DNA of 64,000 nucleotides from Alphaproteobacteria bacterium (GCA_023384135.1 JAHDXS010000003.1:564728-628727); one strand, 5' to 3'. Shown: positions 35,849-46,724, counted from the stretch's first letter. Notes: generated from the sequence alone by a model not told the origin. Numbers and translations are program-made.

Positions 35849-38086
35849 ATGGCCAAGAATAAAAACACCGCCCCCGCCGCAGAAATCATCGACCAGCAGT
35901 TCGGCGATATTCTCTCCGAGCGGTACCTGTCCTACGCGCTCTCGACGATCGTGAGCCGCTCGCTGCCCGATGTGCGCGACGGCCTGAAGCCCGTTCACCG
36001 CCGGATTCTCTACGCCATGCATCTGCTCCGCCTCTGGCCGGACCAGAAGCACGTTAAATCCGCCCGCGTGGTGGGGGATGTCATGGGTAAATTCCACCCG
36101 CACGGCGACACCGCGATTTACGACACGATGGTCCGCGTGGCCCAGAGCTTCGCGCAGCGTTATCCGCTCGTGGATGGGCAGGGCAACTTCGGCAGCATCG
36201 ACGGCGATAACGCCGCCGCCATGCGCTACACCGAGGCGCGCCTCACGGATGTCGCGCTGCTCCTGCTCGAAGGCATCGAGGAAAACGCGGTCGATTTCCG
36301 CCCGACCTACGACAATCAGGACGTGGAGCCCGTCGTTCTTCCCGGCGGCTTTCCGAACCTTCTGGCCAACGGCTCTTCGGGCATCGCGGTCGGCATGGCC
36401 ACCAACATTCCCCCGCACAACGTTGCCGAACTCTGCGAGGCGATGGAGCTGATGCTCGAAAGCGACCCGAGCGTGGCGGAACTTGTAAAAATCGTCAAAG
36501 GACCCGACTTCCCGACGGCGGGGATTCTGGTCGAGGGCAAGGCCGAAATACTCAAAGCCTACGAAACCGGCAGGGGCGCCTTCCGCGTACGCGCCAAATG
36601 GCACAAGGAAGAACTCAAACAGGGCGCATACCAGATCGTCGTCACCGAAATACCGTATCAGATCGATAAATCTAAGCTGATCCAGCGCATCGCCGATCTG
36701 ATCGAAACCAAAAAAATCCCGATGCTCGACGACGTGCGCGACGAAAGCGCCGAGGATATGCGCATCGTCCTGATGCCCAAGAGCCGCAACGTCGAGGCTG
36801 AGCTTCTCATGGAGGCGCTCTTCCGCTCCTGCGATCTCGAAACGCGCTTCAACATGAATCTGAACGTGCTTGAGGGCGGCAAGGTTCCGCGCGTCATGAA
36901 CCTCAAGGAAGCCCTGCAAAACTGGCTGGACCACCAGCAGGACGTATTGGTGCGCCGCTCGCAGTTCCAGCTGAACAAATTGCTGGACCGCATTGAAGTG
37001 CTCAAGGGCTTCATGCTCATTTACCTCAACGTCGATAAGGTCATCAAGATCATCCGCTTCGACGACCATCCGAAAGACAAGCTGATCAAGACCTTCACGC
37101 TGACCGACCTGCAGGCCGAGGAAATCCTCAACATGCGCCTGCGCCGCTTGAACAAGCTCTCGGAAATCGAGATCAAGCAAGAACTCGAAGACAAGGAAAA
37201 GGAACGCGACCGCCTCGAAAAACTCATCAAGTCCGAGGCGCGTCAGTGGAGCCACATCAAAAAACAGATCGGCGATCTGAAAAAAATGTTCGGCCCCGAC
37301 ACTGCGCTCGGCAAGCGCCGCACGAAAATCGGCAAGCCGCCCGCGCCGATCACCGTGGACCTCAACGAGGCCATGATCGAAAAGGAACCCGTCACAATCA
37401 TCTGTTCCGACAAGGGCTGGATCCGGGGCATGAAGGGCCACGGCCACGACCCCAAGGAATTCAAATATAAAGACGGCGACCGGGGCCGCTTCACGCTGGA
37501 GGCACAGACCACCGACAAAATCCTCGTCTTCGCTACCAACGGCCGCTTCTATACGCTGGGCTGCGACAGGCTGCCCTCCGCGCGCGGCTTCGGCGAACCC
37601 GTCCGTCTGATGGCCGATATCCCCAACGATGCCGACATCACGGGTATCATGGTCTTCCGCCCCGGCGCAAAAATTCTGGTGGCCTCCAGCGAGGGGCGCG
37701 GCTTCATCGTGCCCTCTGATGACGTTCTGGCACAGACCAAGAGCGGCAAACAGATTCTCAACGTCTCCGGCAAGTCCGAGGCCGCCGTCTGCCGTTACAT
37801 GGAGGAGGGCGACGACCACATCGCCGTCATCGGAAAAAATCGCAAGATGCTGGTCTTTGAAATCGGCGAACTGCCGGTCATGAGCCGGGGCAAGGGCGTA
37901 CGCCTGCAAAAATTCAAGGATGGTGGCCTCTCCGACGCCAAGACCTTCAACTGGGTAAAGGGCCTCAGCTTCAAATACGGAGCGGGCGAAACCTTCGTCG
38001 GCGACCTCAACCCGTGGGTCGGCGCACGCGCCTCGGCGGGCCGCATGCCCCCGAACGGCTTCCCGAAGACGAACAGGTTTGATTAG
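35849..38086 (+). CDS. parC: DNA topoisomerase IV subunit A
   Basis: Breaks and rejoins DNA to decatenate daughter chromosomes, working with ParE (not in the window). The 745-residue length fits ParC rather than GyrA. Motifs are [32 protein letters not shown] at the start, [10 protein letters not shown] in the quinolone-resistance region, and the catalytic tyrosine in [10 protein letters not shown]. The C-terminal pinwheel has several blades but no GyrA box, supporting ParC. At the positions equivalent to E. coli Ser80 and Glu84 it carries Thr and Asp. Confidence 0.94.
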   Translation: MAKNKNTAPAAEIIDQQFGDILSERYLSYALSTIVSRSLPDVRDGLKPVHRRILYAMHLLRLWPDQKHVKSARVVGDVMGKFHPHGDTAIYDTMVRVAQSFAQRYPLVDGQGNFGSIDGDNAAAMRYTEARLTDVALLLLEGIEENAVDFRPTYDNQDVEPVVLPGGFPNLLANGSSGIAVGMATNIPPHNVAELCEAMELMLESDPSVAELVKIVKGPDFPTAGILVEGKAEILKAYETGRGAFRVRAKWHKEELKQGAYQIVVTEIPYQIDKSKLIQRIADLIETKKIPMLDDVRDESAEDMRIVLMPKSRNVEAELLMEALFRSCDLETRFNMNLNVLEGGKVPRVMNLKEALQNWLDHQQDVLVRRSQFQLNKLLDRIEVLKGFMLIYLNVDKVIKIIRFDDHPKDKLIKTFTLTDLQAEEILNMRLRRLNKLSEIEIKQELEDKEKERDRLEKLIKSEARQWSHIKKQIGDLKKMFGPDTALGKRRTKIGKPPAPITVDLNEAMIEKEPVTIICSDKGWIRGMKGHGHDPKEFKYKDGDRGRFTLEAQTTDKILVFATNGRFYTLGCDRLPSARGFGEPVRLMADIPNDADITGIMVFRPGAKILVASSEGRGFIVPSDDVLAQTKSGKQILNVSGKSEAAVCRYMEEGDDHIAVIGKNRKMLVFEIGELPVMSRGKGVRLQKFKDGGLSDAKTFNWVKGLSFKYGAGETFVGDLNPWVGARASAGRMPPNGFPKTNRFD

Positions 38087-38097
38087 TCGAGGTTTTG

Positions 38098-38424
38098 ATG
38101 ACCAAGAAAAATCAACTGACACAGGGTAAAAAGCAACGAGTCATGTATGTTGAAAACAAGCAAGGCAATATTGATGGTGAACGCGCACGGATCGGGTGGG
38201 TAACATTTTCAAAGACAGGCCTAAGCGTCCACTATCGCGGAAAAACACTGGAAAGAACGACTAAGGGCGTTAGCGGTAATTATTTTGATGTAGAAACCGG
38301 ACAGGAATACTGGGTTTCGGGTATAAAAAAACGTGGGTCGAATGTGCATTGGGCCTCAAGCATCAAGGACGTGCCTGTAGACGACGATGCCAAGGAAGAA
38401 TACGAACGCTTAAAATCAGCTTAA
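38098..38424 (+). CDS. Conserved small protein of unknown function
   Basis: 108-residue soluble protein. Proteins with this pattern (YVENKQGNIDGERARIGWVTFSKTG, HYRGKTLER, GNYFDVETGQEYWVSGIKKRG, HWASSIKDVPVD) occur widely in bacteria, and some database entries label them as deoxyxylulose-phosphate synthase, which is wrong on size alone. No catalytic motif is visible; the sequence looks like a small all-beta domain. ATG 38098 follows parC by 11 bp. Base composition is somewhat more AT-rich than parC. Confidence 0.68.
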   Translation: MTKKNQLTQGKKQRVMYVENKQGNIDGERARIGWVTFSKTGLSVHYRGKTLERTTKGVSGNYFDVETGQEYWVSGIKKRGSNVHWASSIKDVPVDDDAKEEYERLKSA

Positions 38425-38593
38425 CACCATCCTCGTGAAGATAAGAATATACTAGGACCTTCCAAAATCGCTGTGCTTCACGAAAAGCTTGGCGTCTTCG
38501 CGCCTTTGCGATTCACGGCTGGATTTCTAGCCTCTCGGGGGCATCCTGCAACGCCCAGCGTTGTTTTCGCTGTGAGCGCCGTGTTTATAAATT

Positions 38594-39691
38594 CTAAGGA
38601 AACTCAACCTGTCCCGGCGTTTTGCGGAACGTGCCGATGGGCCGCATGGGCGGACGGTCACCGGACGGCGCGTCTTCGCCTTCTTCGCCTTCCAGACCCC
38701 CTTCGCCCTCAAGCGCTGCGCCGTCATCCCCGGCTTCATCGCCCGGCTCGCCCTCGGTCCCTTCGCCTTCGGCGGCTTCGGCCTCATCCGGGGGCAGGGG
38801 ATTGGTCAGCTCCTCCTTGAGAAGAATAATCGTAATCCGCCGGTTCCGCGCGTCGGTCGGGTCCTCGGCGATCAACGGCTCCGTATCCGCCTTGCCCATC
38901 ACGTTGTTCAGCCGGTCCGCCGGCATGCCGCCCTCAAGAATAACCCGGCGGCTGGCGTTCGCACGGTCGGCGGACAACTCCCAGTTCGTATAGGTCGCCC
39001 CCGGAGAATATTTCACGCTGTCCGTATGCCCGCGAACCGAAAGCTCGTTCGGCATGTCGAGCACCACAGAGGTAATTTGCTTGAGCAACGCCTCCGTCTT
39101 CGGGAACATCTTCGCGCTGCCGATCGGAAACATCGGCTCGCCCTCCTGATCGACGATCTGGATGCGCAAGCCCTCGGGCGTCATGTCGATCATCAAATTT
39201 TTGGCAAGCTTCGCCAGCTCAGGATTTTTCTGGATCGCCTGCTTGAGCGCCTGCTCGACCTCTTTGAATTTTTTCTTCTCCGCCTCCTCGCGCGCCTTCT
39301 CGGCGGCGGATTTCAAATTCACCTTGGACTGGCTGGACGATCCCCGCAGCCGCTCCTTGTTGATTTGCTGCGGGGTGAGGGGATTCTGTGTGGAGGCCAT
39401 CGCCCCCTGCGGCGACATGGTAAGACCGCCCATGACCCCGCCCGCGCCGCTGGTGTCCTGCGAGACTTTCGGGTGCGTCGGATCGAAATAGTTGGAAATC
39501 GCGTTCTTCTGCTCGTCTGTTGCGACGTTCAAAAGCCACAGCAAAAGAAAGAACGCCATCATCGCCGTCACGAAGTCGGCATACGCGACCTTCCACGCCC
39601 CGCCGTGATGCCCGCCGCCTTTGACGATCTTCTTGATGACGATCGGCTGGGCCTTGTCATCGCCTTTTTCTTTCTTTGCGGCTTCGGCCAC
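38594..39691 (-). CDS. motB: Flagellar motor stator protein MotB
   Basis: Stator subunit that couples ion flow to flagellar rotation and anchors MotA to peptidoglycan. One N-terminal helix with the ion-binding aspartate is seen in KVAYADFVTAMMAFFLLLWL. A Glu/Lys-rich linker follows, then an OmpA-like peptidoglycan-binding domain (about residues 185-300: SVRGHTDSVKYSPGATYTNW, SADRANASRRVILEGG, DARNRRITIILL). The last 65 or so residues are very acidic and Gly-rich, an unusual tail. The start is GTG 39691 with GGAG 10 bases upstream. It follows motA by 19 bp. Confidence 0.92.
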   Translation of the reverse strand: MAEAAKKEKGDDKAQPIVIKKIVKGGGHHGGAWKVAYADFVTAMMAFFLLLWLLNVATDEQKNAISNYFDPTHPKVSQDTSGAGGVMGGLTMSPQGAMASTQNPLTPQQINKERLRGSSSQSKVNLKSAAEKAREEAEKKKFKEVEQALKQAIQKNPELAKLAKNLMIDMTPEGLRIQIVDQEGEPMFPIGSAKMFPKTEALLKQITSVVLDMPNELSVRGHTDSVKYSPGATYTNWELSADRANASRRVILEGGMPADRLNNVMGKADTEPLIAEDPTDARNRRITIILLKEELTNPLPPDEAEAAEGEGTEGEPGDEAGDDGAALEGEGGLEGEEGEDAPSGDRPPMRPIGTFRKTPGQVEFP

Positions 39692-39710
39692 GACTCATTA
39701 CTCCGGCCCG

Positions 39711-40595
39711 TTAAAACGCGGGCATCTCGTTCAGCTTCGCTTCAAGCTCCTGGAACGTCGGCTGCACGTCATGCGGCAGAAGCTTGCGCGGAAATTCCAC
39801 CGCCACCTGCGGCGCCGCGCCGTTCAGAAACGCGATGATCCCGGTCTTGATACATTTATAATATGTGATTTCCGTTTCGGCCTTGGCGGTCATGGCCGAC
39901 GCGATCGGCGCGACGAACGCATACGAAAGCCACACCCCGAGGAACGTCCCCACCAGTGCGCCGCCGATCAGCTTCCCCAGAACCTCCGGCGGTTCGGAAA
40001 TAGACGCCATCGTCTTGATAACGCCAAGAACCGCCGCGACGATACCCAGAGCCGGAATCCCGTCCGCCATCGCTTGAACCGCGTGGCCGGGATGCGCCTC
40101 ATGATGCGCGATCACCTCGATCTCTGAGTCCATTAAGGCCTCAAGCTGGAACGGGTTCTCGTTCCCCAAGGAAATAATCCGCAGGTAATCGCAGAAAAAA
40201 ACGATCGCATGATGGTTATGCTGGAATGTCGGGAAATTTTTAAACAGCTCGCTCTCTTCGGGCTTCTCGATGTGCTGCTCGATCGCCAGCCAGCCCTTGG
40301 ACCGCGCCAGCTTGAACACCGCAAACATCATGCAGAGCAATTCCACGTAATCGTCTTTGGAATAGGCCGAGGGCTTTGCCAGAGCGCTCATATACTTCGC
40401 CGATCCCTTGATCACGTCCATCGAGTTCGCGACCAGAAACGCGCTGATCGCACAGCCCATGATGATGACGATCTCGCCGGGCGCGGCAGGCAGAATCGCG
40501 CCCGTCAGCAGGTGCATGGCCTTCTCGAATCCGGCGGTCATGACAAGCCCGCCGAACGTAGAGACTAAAACGAGAAGAAGGCCGAGAAGTTTCAT
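39711..40595 (-). CDS. motA: Flagellar motor stator protein MotA
   Basis: Four-helix stator subunit forming the ion channel with MotB. The 294-residue length fits. N-terminal helices (LLGLLLVLVSTFGGLVMTAG, IVIIMGCAISAFLVANS) are followed by a large cytoplasmic loop (YVELLCMMFAVFKLARSKGWLAIEQHIEKPEESELF) and a C-terminal pair (GIVAAVLGVIKTMASI and LVGTFLGVWLSYAFVAPIASAM), all typical of MotA. It lies directly upstream of motB. Other flagellar genes except fliL are absent here. Confidence 0.93.
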   Translation of the reverse strand: MKLLGLLLVLVSTFGGLVMTAGFEKAMHLLTGAILPAAPGEIVIIMGCAISAFLVANSMDVIKGSAKYMSALAKPSAYSKDDYVELLCMMFAVFKLARSKGWLAIEQHIEKPEESELFKNFPTFQHNHHAIVFFCDYLRIISLGNENPFQLEALMDSEIEVIAHHEAHPGHAVQAMADGIPALGIVAAVLGVIKTMASISEPPEVLGKLIGGALVGTFLGVWLSYAFVAPIASAMTAKAETEITYYKCIKTGIIAFLNGAAPQVAVEFPRKLLPHDVQPTFQELEAKLNEMPAF

Positions 40596-40765
40596 AACTG
40601 TAACACCGGAATCTTACCCCAACAGCGCGAACGGAAAAAACGCAGAAATGAACGCAGAAAGAGGCCGGAGAGAACACCGACCGGATATTCAGAAACACGA
40701 ATATTCTTGAATCTTTCCGCGCCCCGCGCAAGGGAAGGGGGGCATAAAAGAAAAGTTTTAGGCAG

Positions 40766-41788
<1,023 letters not shown>

Positions 41789-41815
41789 TTAAATCAAACG
41801 CATTAAAAATTATCT

Positions 41816-41844
41816 TTGTGCATTGATCAATTGTTTATTATGAT
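41816..41844 (+). promoter_or_regulatory. Candidate ldtR promoter with ATTGATCAAT operator
   Basis: TTGTGC (41816-41821) and TATGAT (41839-41844) are 17 bp apart. The perfect palindrome ATTGATCAAT (41822-41831) fills the first part of the spacer, and a second TGATCA lies at 41841-41846. Position and symmetry suggest a repressor site, possibly autoregulatory. Confidence 0.5.
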
Positions 41845-41922
41845 CACCGCAATTAAGACAGCCCCAAAGCCTGTAATCAAAAGGGCGAGGCAAAAACCGG
41901 ATAAAAAACAGAGATAGATATC

Positions 41923-42381
41923 GTGACGACACCTTACTACGAATCCATCCAGTTGATCGAACGCCTGCACCGCCACTTTTTGGATGTGTTGAAAGTCGAG
42001 CTGGACAAGCGCGGCATTCAGGACATCAACAACGTTCAGAGCATGATCCTCTACAACGTCGGCGATGAGGAAATGACCGTGGGCGAACTCACGATCCGCG
42101 GTTATTACCTCGGCTCCAACGTCTCCTACAACGTCAAGAAGATGGTCGAAAACGGCTATCTGGTGCAGGAACGCTCTGTCCACGACAAACGCTCCATCCG
42201 CGTCCGCCTGTCCGACAAGGGCACCGACCTGCGCAACATGATCTCGGATATGTTCAAACGCCACGAGCAAACCCTCGGCGGAACCGAGATCAAGGCCCAA
42301 AGCCTGGTCGAACTGAACAAGACCCTCAAGATGCTCGAACGCTTCTGGGCGCATCAGACCAACTTCTCCGGCGGGTTCTAA
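41923..42381 (+). CDS. ldtR: LdtR-like winged-helix (MarR-type) regulator
   Basis: 152-residue MarR-family regulator most like alphaproteobacterial LdtR, which in Liberibacter and Sinorhizobium controls an L,D-transpeptidase gene and stress tolerance. Recognisable text includes YYESIQLIERLHRHFLDVLKVEL, the recognition-helix area MTVGELTIRGYYLGSNVSYNVKKMVENGYL and the wing DKRSIRVRLSDKG. It begins at GTG 41923. It is divergent from hemB. The L,D-transpeptidase at 29676-31385 is a plausible target, by inference only. Confidence 0.85.
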   Translation: MTTPYYESIQLIERLHRHFLDVLKVELDKRGIQDINNVQSMILYNVGDEEMTVGELTIRGYYLGSNVSYNVKKMVENGYLVQERSVHDKRSIRVRLSDKGTDLRNMISDMFKRHEQTLGGTEIKAQSLVELNKTLKMLERFWAHQTNFSGGF

Positions 42382-42399
42382 ACCCCGGTATCGCAAGTT

Positions 42400-42600
42400 A
42401 TGGCCAAAGACCTCCTGCACGGGCGCGAAATCATCATAGAATTCCGCCCCGTGGGCGCGGTCGTCAGGGTCTCGGCCATGGACACCCAGACCCTCACCGA
42501 AATCGCGATTCAGGGCCCCGCCTCGGCGGGGGAGGAGATTTTGAAGCGCAATGCCGTCAAACGCCTCGAATACGTCCTGAAAAAGAAGGGATTGATTTAA
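42400..42600 (+). CDS. Small conserved alphaproteobacterial protein (DUF6898-like)
   Basis: 66-residue protein with a compact alpha/beta pattern (REIIIEFRPVGAVVRVSAMDTQTLTEIAIQGP, then a helix KRNAVKRLEYVLKKKG). It resembles the DUF6898 family, often next to ldtR and rpiB in this class. Function unknown. It starts 18 bp after ldtR and ends 26 bp before rpiB, consistent with one transcript. Confidence 0.72.
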   Translation: MAKDLLHGREIIIEFRPVGAVVRVSAMDTQTLTEIAIQGPASAGEEILKRNAVKRLEYVLKKKGLI

Positions 42601-42626
42601 ATCCCTCCGCCCCCCTATAAAGGGGC

Positions 42627-43064
42627 ATGAAAACCAAGATCGCCATAGGCTCCGACCACGCCGGCCTCCGCCTGAAAGACGCCATCAAGGAGCGTTTTAA
42701 AGACACCTTTGAATGGATTGATCTAGGCACGAATACCCCCGAATCCGTCGATTACCCCGACTTTGGCGCCGCCGTCGCCCGCGCGGTGATCGAGGGCAAG
42801 GCGGAAAAGGGCGTCGTCATCTGCGGCTCGGGCATCGGAATCTCGATCGCCGCCAACCGTTTCCCTGAAATCCGCTGCGCGCTCTGCACGGATTCCACCA
42901 TGGCGCGCCTCTCGCGCCTTCATAACGACGCCAATATCGTGGCGCTGGGCGAACGCCTGACGGGCGCCGAACTCGCGTTCGATATTGTTGAAACCTTTAT
43001 GAAAACGTCCTATGAAGGAGGACGCCACGCCAAGCGCGTCGATAAATTATCGAAATTATGTTGA
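42627..43064 (+). CDS. rpiB: Ribose-5-phosphate isomerase B
   Basis: 145-residue RpiB/LacAB-type isomerase interconverting ribose 5-phosphate and ribulose 5-phosphate. Motifs are IAIGSDHAGLRLKD at the N-terminus and the catalytic cysteine in GVVICGSGIGISIAANR, then RCALCTDSTMARLSR and NIVALGERL. It precedes glyA by 32 bp, a frequent arrangement in alphaproteobacteria. Confidence 0.94.
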   Translation: MKTKIAIGSDHAGLRLKDAIKERFKDTFEWIDLGTNTPESVDYPDFGAAVARAVIEGKAEKGVVICGSGIGISIAANRFPEIRCALCTDSTMARLSRLHNDANIVALGERLTGAELAFDIVETFMKTSYEGGRHAKRVDKLSKLC

Positions 43065-43096
43065 GTTAACGACGACCGAAAGGAAACGAACAGCAC

Positions 43097-44410
43097 ATGT
43101 CAAACGCGGCCATCAAACACACGGCAGGGGACTTCAGCGGATTTTTCACCGAGGATTTGAAATCGGCGGACAAGGCCGTCTTCGACGCCATCCAGCTCGA
43201 ACTCGACCGCCAGCAAAGCCAGATCGAACTGATCGCTTCCGAAAACATCGTCTCCCGCGCCGTGCTTCAGGCGCAGGGCTCCGTCCTGACCAATAAATAC
43301 GCCGAAGGCTACCCCGGGCGCCGCTACTACGGCGGATGCGAATTTGTTGACATTATCGAGGACATCGCCCGCGACCGCGCAAAACAGCTCTTCGGCGCGA
43401 AATACGCGAACGTCCAGCCCAACTCCGGCTCGCAGGCCAACCAGGGCGTGATGATGGCGCTGCTCCAGCCCGGCGATACCATCCTCGGGATGGCGCTGGC
43501 CTCCGGCGGTCACCTGACCCACGGCGCGGCCCCCAACCAGTCCGGCAAATGGTTCAACGCCATCCAATACGGCGTGCGCAAGGATAACGCGCTGCTCGAC
43601 TACGATGAGGTCGAGGCGCTGGCGAAGGAACACAAGCCCAAAATGATCATCGCGGGCGCATCCGCTTATCCACGCCAGATCGACTTCAAACGCTTCCGCG
43701 CGATTGCCGATTCCATCGGCGCGTACCTGTTCGTGGACATGGCGCACTATGCCGGCCTGATCGCCGGCGGCGCGTACGACAGCCCGGTCCCCCACGCGCA
43801 CGTCACCACCACCACGACCCACAAGACCCTGCGCGGTCCGCGCGGCGGGATGATCCTGACTGACGATCTGGAGATCTTCAAAAAGATCAACTCCGCGATC
43901 TTCCCGGGGATTCAGGGCGGCCCTCTGATGCACGTCATCGCGGGCAAGGCCGTATGTTACGGCGAGGCGCTCAAGCCCGACTTCAAACTTTATGCAAAGG
44001 CGATCGTTGAGAACGCCCGTATTCTGGCCGAAACCCTCAAGACGGGCGGTGTGGACATCGTCTCCGGCGGAACCGACAGCCATATCGTGCTGGTCGATCT
44101 GCGCCCCAAGGGCCTGACCGGAACCGTGACCGAGAAATCCCTCGAGCACGCCGGCATGACCTGCAACAAGAACGCCGTGCCGTACGATCCCGAGCCGCCG
44201 ATGGTCACCTCCGGGGTTCGTCTCGGAACGCCCGCCGCGACCAGCCGTGGCTTCGGTCCGGCGGAATGGAACCAGGTCGGCGAGATGATCACCGAAGTGC
44301 TGAACGGTCTGAAGGCGAACGGCCCCGAAGGCAACGCCGCCGTCGAAGCCGCCGTGAAGAAAAAGGTCGAAGCCCTCTGCGCGAAATTCCCGATCTATCC
44401 GAAGGAATAG
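43097..44410 (+). CDS. glyA: Serine hydroxymethyltransferase
   Basis: PLP enzyme converting serine and tetrahydrofolate to glycine and 5,10-methylene-THF. The PLP lysine is in [15 protein letters not shown]. Other blocks are [41 protein letters not shown] and [13 protein letters not shown]. Length is 437 residues. A good AAAGGAAA tract precedes ATG 43097. rpiB is upstream and nrdR downstream across a 146-bp gap with repeated CTTG(C/T)AAC motifs. Confidence 0.95.
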   Translation: MSNAAIKHTAGDFSGFFTEDLKSADKAVFDAIQLELDRQQSQIELIASENIVSRAVLQAQGSVLTNKYAEGYPGRRYYGGCEFVDIIEDIARDRAKQLFGAKYANVQPNSGSQANQGVMMALLQPGDTILGMALASGGHLTHGAAPNQSGKWFNAIQYGVRKDNALLDYDEVEALAKEHKPKMIIAGASAYPRQIDFKRFRAIADSIGAYLFVDMAHYAGLIAGGAYDSPVPHAHVTTTTTHKTLRGPRGGMILTDDLEIFKKINSAIFPGIQGGPLMHVIAGKAVCYGEALKPDFKLYAKAIVENARILAETLKTGGVDIVSGGTDSHIVLVDLRPKGLTGTVTEKSLEHAGMTCNKNAVPYDPEPPMVTSGVRLGTPAATSRGFGPAEWNQVGEMITEVLNGLKANGPEGNAAVEAAVKKKVEALCAKFPIYPKE

Positions 44411-44551
44411 TTGCAAGTGCAAGGTGGCAGGTTACAAGATATTTAGGCTCAACAAGCGGGTGCAGGAATATATTGAAATTTCCAAAATGCTCTTCAGTTT
44501 GATAAAGAAATTATAACGACTCTTGCAACTTGTAACGATGGACTTGTAACC
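44410..44551. repeat. Array of CTTG(C/T)AAC motifs between glyA and nrdR
   Basis: GTTGCAAG at 44410-44417 and GGTTACAAG at 44430-44438 lie in inverse orientation to CTTGCAAC at 44522-44529, CTTGTAAC at 44529-44536 and CTTGTAACC at 44543-44551. They frame an AT-rich core of about 80 bp. GGTTACAAG and CTTGTAACC are perfect 9-bp complements, so a large stem or a set of regulator sites is possible. Confidence 0.5.
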
Positions 44552-44556
44552 AAACC

Positions 44557-45045
44557 ATGCGCTGCCCGTTCTGCGGACACGACGAGACTCAAGTCAAGGA
44601 CTCGCGTCCGAGCGAGGACAACGCGGCCATTCGCCGCCGCCGTTCCTGCCCGGAATGCGGCCAGCGCTTCACGACGTTCGAGCGCGTCCAACTCCGCGAA
44701 ATGACCGTGGTGAAGGCGGGCAACCGCCGCCAGCCCTTCGACCGCGACAAGATCATCCGCTCGATGCAGGTCGCTCTGCGTAAGCGCCCCGTGGACATTG
44801 CCGACATCGAACGCGCCGCCGACGGCATCGTGCGCTATCTGGAATCGCAGGGCGAAACCGAAGTCACCTCGGGGGCGATCGGCGAGGAAGTGATGAAGGC
44901 CCTGATCGGCCTCGACGTGGTTGGCTATATCCGCTTCGCGTCCGTATATAAAGACTTCCGCCAGCCCGAAGACTTCCACGCCTTCCTGAACGAATTCAAA
45001 AATCTCGAAATAAAGCCCGGGCGGGCCTCCAAAAAGGTCTCCTGA
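44557..45045 (+). CDS. nrdR: Transcriptional repressor NrdR
   Basis: 162-residue zinc-ribbon/ATP-cone repressor of ribonucleotide reductase genes. The zinc ribbon is [11 protein letters not shown] plus [15 protein letters not shown], and the ATP-cone begins [20 protein letters not shown]. The position directly before ribD is common in proteobacteria. ribD starts 2 bp after the stop, so nrdR probably heads the riboflavin operon. Candidate regulator motifs lie in the gap upstream. Confidence 0.95.
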   Translation: MRCPFCGHDETQVKDSRPSEDNAAIRRRRSCPECGQRFTTFERVQLREMTVVKAGNRRQPFDRDKIIRSMQVALRKRPVDIADIERAADGIVRYLESQGETEVTSGAIGEEVMKALIGLDVVGYIRFASVYKDFRQPEDFHAFLNEFKNLEIKPGRASKKVS

Positions 45046-45047
45046 TC

Positions 45048-46121
45048 ATGGCCGCCGAAGAACGCCTGATGCAGGCCGCGCTGCGAATGGCGGACCGGGG
45101 GCTGGGGCGTGTCTGGCCCAATCCCGCTGTCGGCTGCCTGATCGTGCAGGACAACCGGATCATCGCCCGCGCCCGCACCGCCGATGGTGGCCGCCCCCAC
45201 GCCGAAACGCTCGCGCTGGAACAGGCGGGGCCGCAGGCCGAAGGCGCAACCGTTTACGTGACGCTCGAACCCTGCGCCCATCACGGCAAGACACCGCCCT
45301 GCGTTGATTCCCTGATCGCCGCAAAAGTCGCAAAGGTCGTGATCGGCGCGATCGACCCTGACCCCCGCACGGCGGGCAAGGGCATAGAGGCTCTCAAGGC
45401 CGCCGGGATCGAGGTTTGCATAGGCGTGCTGGAAAAAGACTGCAAAGCACTGAACGCGGGTTTCTTCACTCGCATCGCCGAAAACCGCCCCTATATCTGC
45501 CTCAAGGCCGCCTGCACTAAAGAGGGTTACATGACCCCGCCCGAGGGCCGCTGGATCACCGGGCCGCAAGCCCTCAACCTCGTGCACCTGCAACGCCGGA
45601 AATTCGATGCGATCCTGATCGGAATTGGCACCGCGATGGCCGATAATCCGATGCTAACCACGCGCCTTCCGGGCTTCCACCATTCCCCCGTACGGATCGT
45701 TCTGGACAGCCATCTGCGCCTGCCCGCCGATGCGAACCTCTGCAAAACCGCTGGAATTATCCCCCTCTGGATTCTCTATGCGAACGACCCGAACAACCGG
45801 GCGGGGGAGTTGGAGTCCGTTGGCGCGAAGCTCTTTAAAATCCCGTCCCGCGATCTCGCCGCCGCCATGCACACCCTTGCGGAGCAGGGTATGACCCGCC
45901 TGCTGGTCGAGGGTGGCCCGGCCATCCACACGGCCTTCATGGAGGCAGGCCTCTGCGATGAAATAACCGTCTATAGATCGTCGGAAATAATCAGCGGCAG
46001 GGGCGAAGCGGTCTTTTCACCCGAAAAAATCAAAAAATTCGCGGATCGGAAGGGCTTAACCCCCTCAAAAACCCGCCTGATCGAGCAAGATTCTCTGGAA
46101 ATCTACCGCCGTAAGGTCTAG
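45048..46121 (+). CDS. ribD: Bifunctional diaminohydroxyphosphoribosylaminopyrimidine deaminase/reductase
   Basis: Second and third steps of riboflavin synthesis, 357 residues. The N-terminal deaminase domain (about 1-145) has NPAVGCLIV, the zinc-site HAET and PCAHHGKTPPC. The C-terminal reductase domain (about 150-355) has ICLKAACTKEGYMTPPEGRWITGPQA-type text, RRKFDAILIGIGTAMADNPMLTTR and LLVEGGPAIHTAFM. Second gene of the nrdR-rib-nusB operon; ribE follows after 9 bp. Confidence 0.94.
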   Translation: MAAEERLMQAALRMADRGLGRVWPNPAVGCLIVQDNRIIARARTADGGRPHAETLALEQAGPQAEGATVYVTLEPCAHHGKTPPCVDSLIAAKVAKVVIGAIDPDPRTAGKGIEALKAAGIEVCIGVLEKDCKALNAGFFTRIAENRPYICLKAACTKEGYMTPPEGRWITGPQALNLVHLQRRKFDAILIGIGTAMADNPMLTTRLPGFHHSPVRIVLDSHLRLPADANLCKTAGIIPLWILYANDPNNRAGELESVGAKLFKIPSRDLAAAMHTLAEQGMTRLLVEGGPAIHTAFMEAGLCDEITVYRSSEIISGRGEAVFSPEKIKKFADRKGLTPSKTRLIEQDSLEIYRRKV

Positions 46122-46130
46122 TCTCCGGCC

Positions 46131-46724
46131 ATGTTTACCGGGATCGTTCAGGATAAAGGCAAGGTGCGCGGCGTTGATAAAACGCGCGGCGACCTGCGCC
46201 TTGAAATTGAAACGGCGCTCGATCTCGCGCCCGTCCCGCTCGGCGCGTCGATTTGCTGCTCGGGCTGCTGCCTCACGGTGGTTGAAAAAACAAAAGACAG
46301 CTTCTTCGTCGATGTCTCTGCCGAAACCCTTTCCAAAACCGCGCTGGGTGAATGGACCGTGGGAACGCACATCAATCTGGAACCCTCCCTCAAGCTCGGC
46401 GACGAACTCGGCGGCCATTTTGTCTTCGGCCATGTCGATGCGGTCGTAAAACTTCTGGAAAGCAAACCCGAGGGCGGCTCGCACCGCCTGACGATCGAGC
46501 TGCCCGACGCGCTGGCCCGTTACGTCGCGCCCAAGGGCTCCGTATCCCTCGACGGCGTGTCCCTCACGGTGAACGAGGTGGGCGCGAACAGCTTCGGCGT
46601 CAACATCATCCCCCACACATGGGAAAAGACGACTCTGGGCGTTAAAAAGCCGGGCGAGGCATTCAACATGGAAATCGACATGCTGGCCCGTTATGTCGCC
46701 CGCGCTCTGGAGATCGGCAAATGA
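46131..46724 (+). CDS. ribE: Riboflavin synthase alpha chain
   Basis: Final step of riboflavin synthesis: dismutation of two 6,7-dimethyl-8-ribityllumazine. Starts with the invariant [12 protein letters not shown] and contains two lumazine-binding repeats (about 1-97 and 98-197), with [15 protein letters not shown] and [14 protein letters not shown] as the paired motifs. Length is 197 residues. The stop overlaps the ribBA start (ATGA). Confidence 0.95.
   Translation: MFTGIVQDKGKVRGVDKTRGDLRLEIETALDLAPVPLGASICCSGCCLTVVEKTKDSFFVDVSAETLSKTALGEWTVGTHINLEPSLKLGDELGGHFVFGHVDAVVKLLESKPEGGSHRLTIELPDALARYVAPKGSVSLDGVSLTVNEVGANSFGVNIIPHTWEKTTLGVKKPGEAFNMEIDMLARYVARALEIGK

Noticed and set aside
35822..38122. 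Long open frame on the minus strand opposite parC (766 codons)
   Set aside because: It mirrors parC codon bias, shows no family motif and parC is an unmistakable gene.
38098..38424. Label as deoxyxylulose-5-phosphate synthase, seen for similar proteins
   Set aside because: At 108 residues it cannot be that enzyme, and no thiamine diphosphate motif is present.
43012..43296. Small plus-strand frame spanning the rpiB-glyA junction
   Set aside because: It overlaps both genes in another frame and lacks any similarity or ribosome site.
43100..44422. Minus-strand open frame opposite glyA (440 codons)
   Set aside because: It is a codon-bias shadow of glyA and has no plausible ribosome site or domain.
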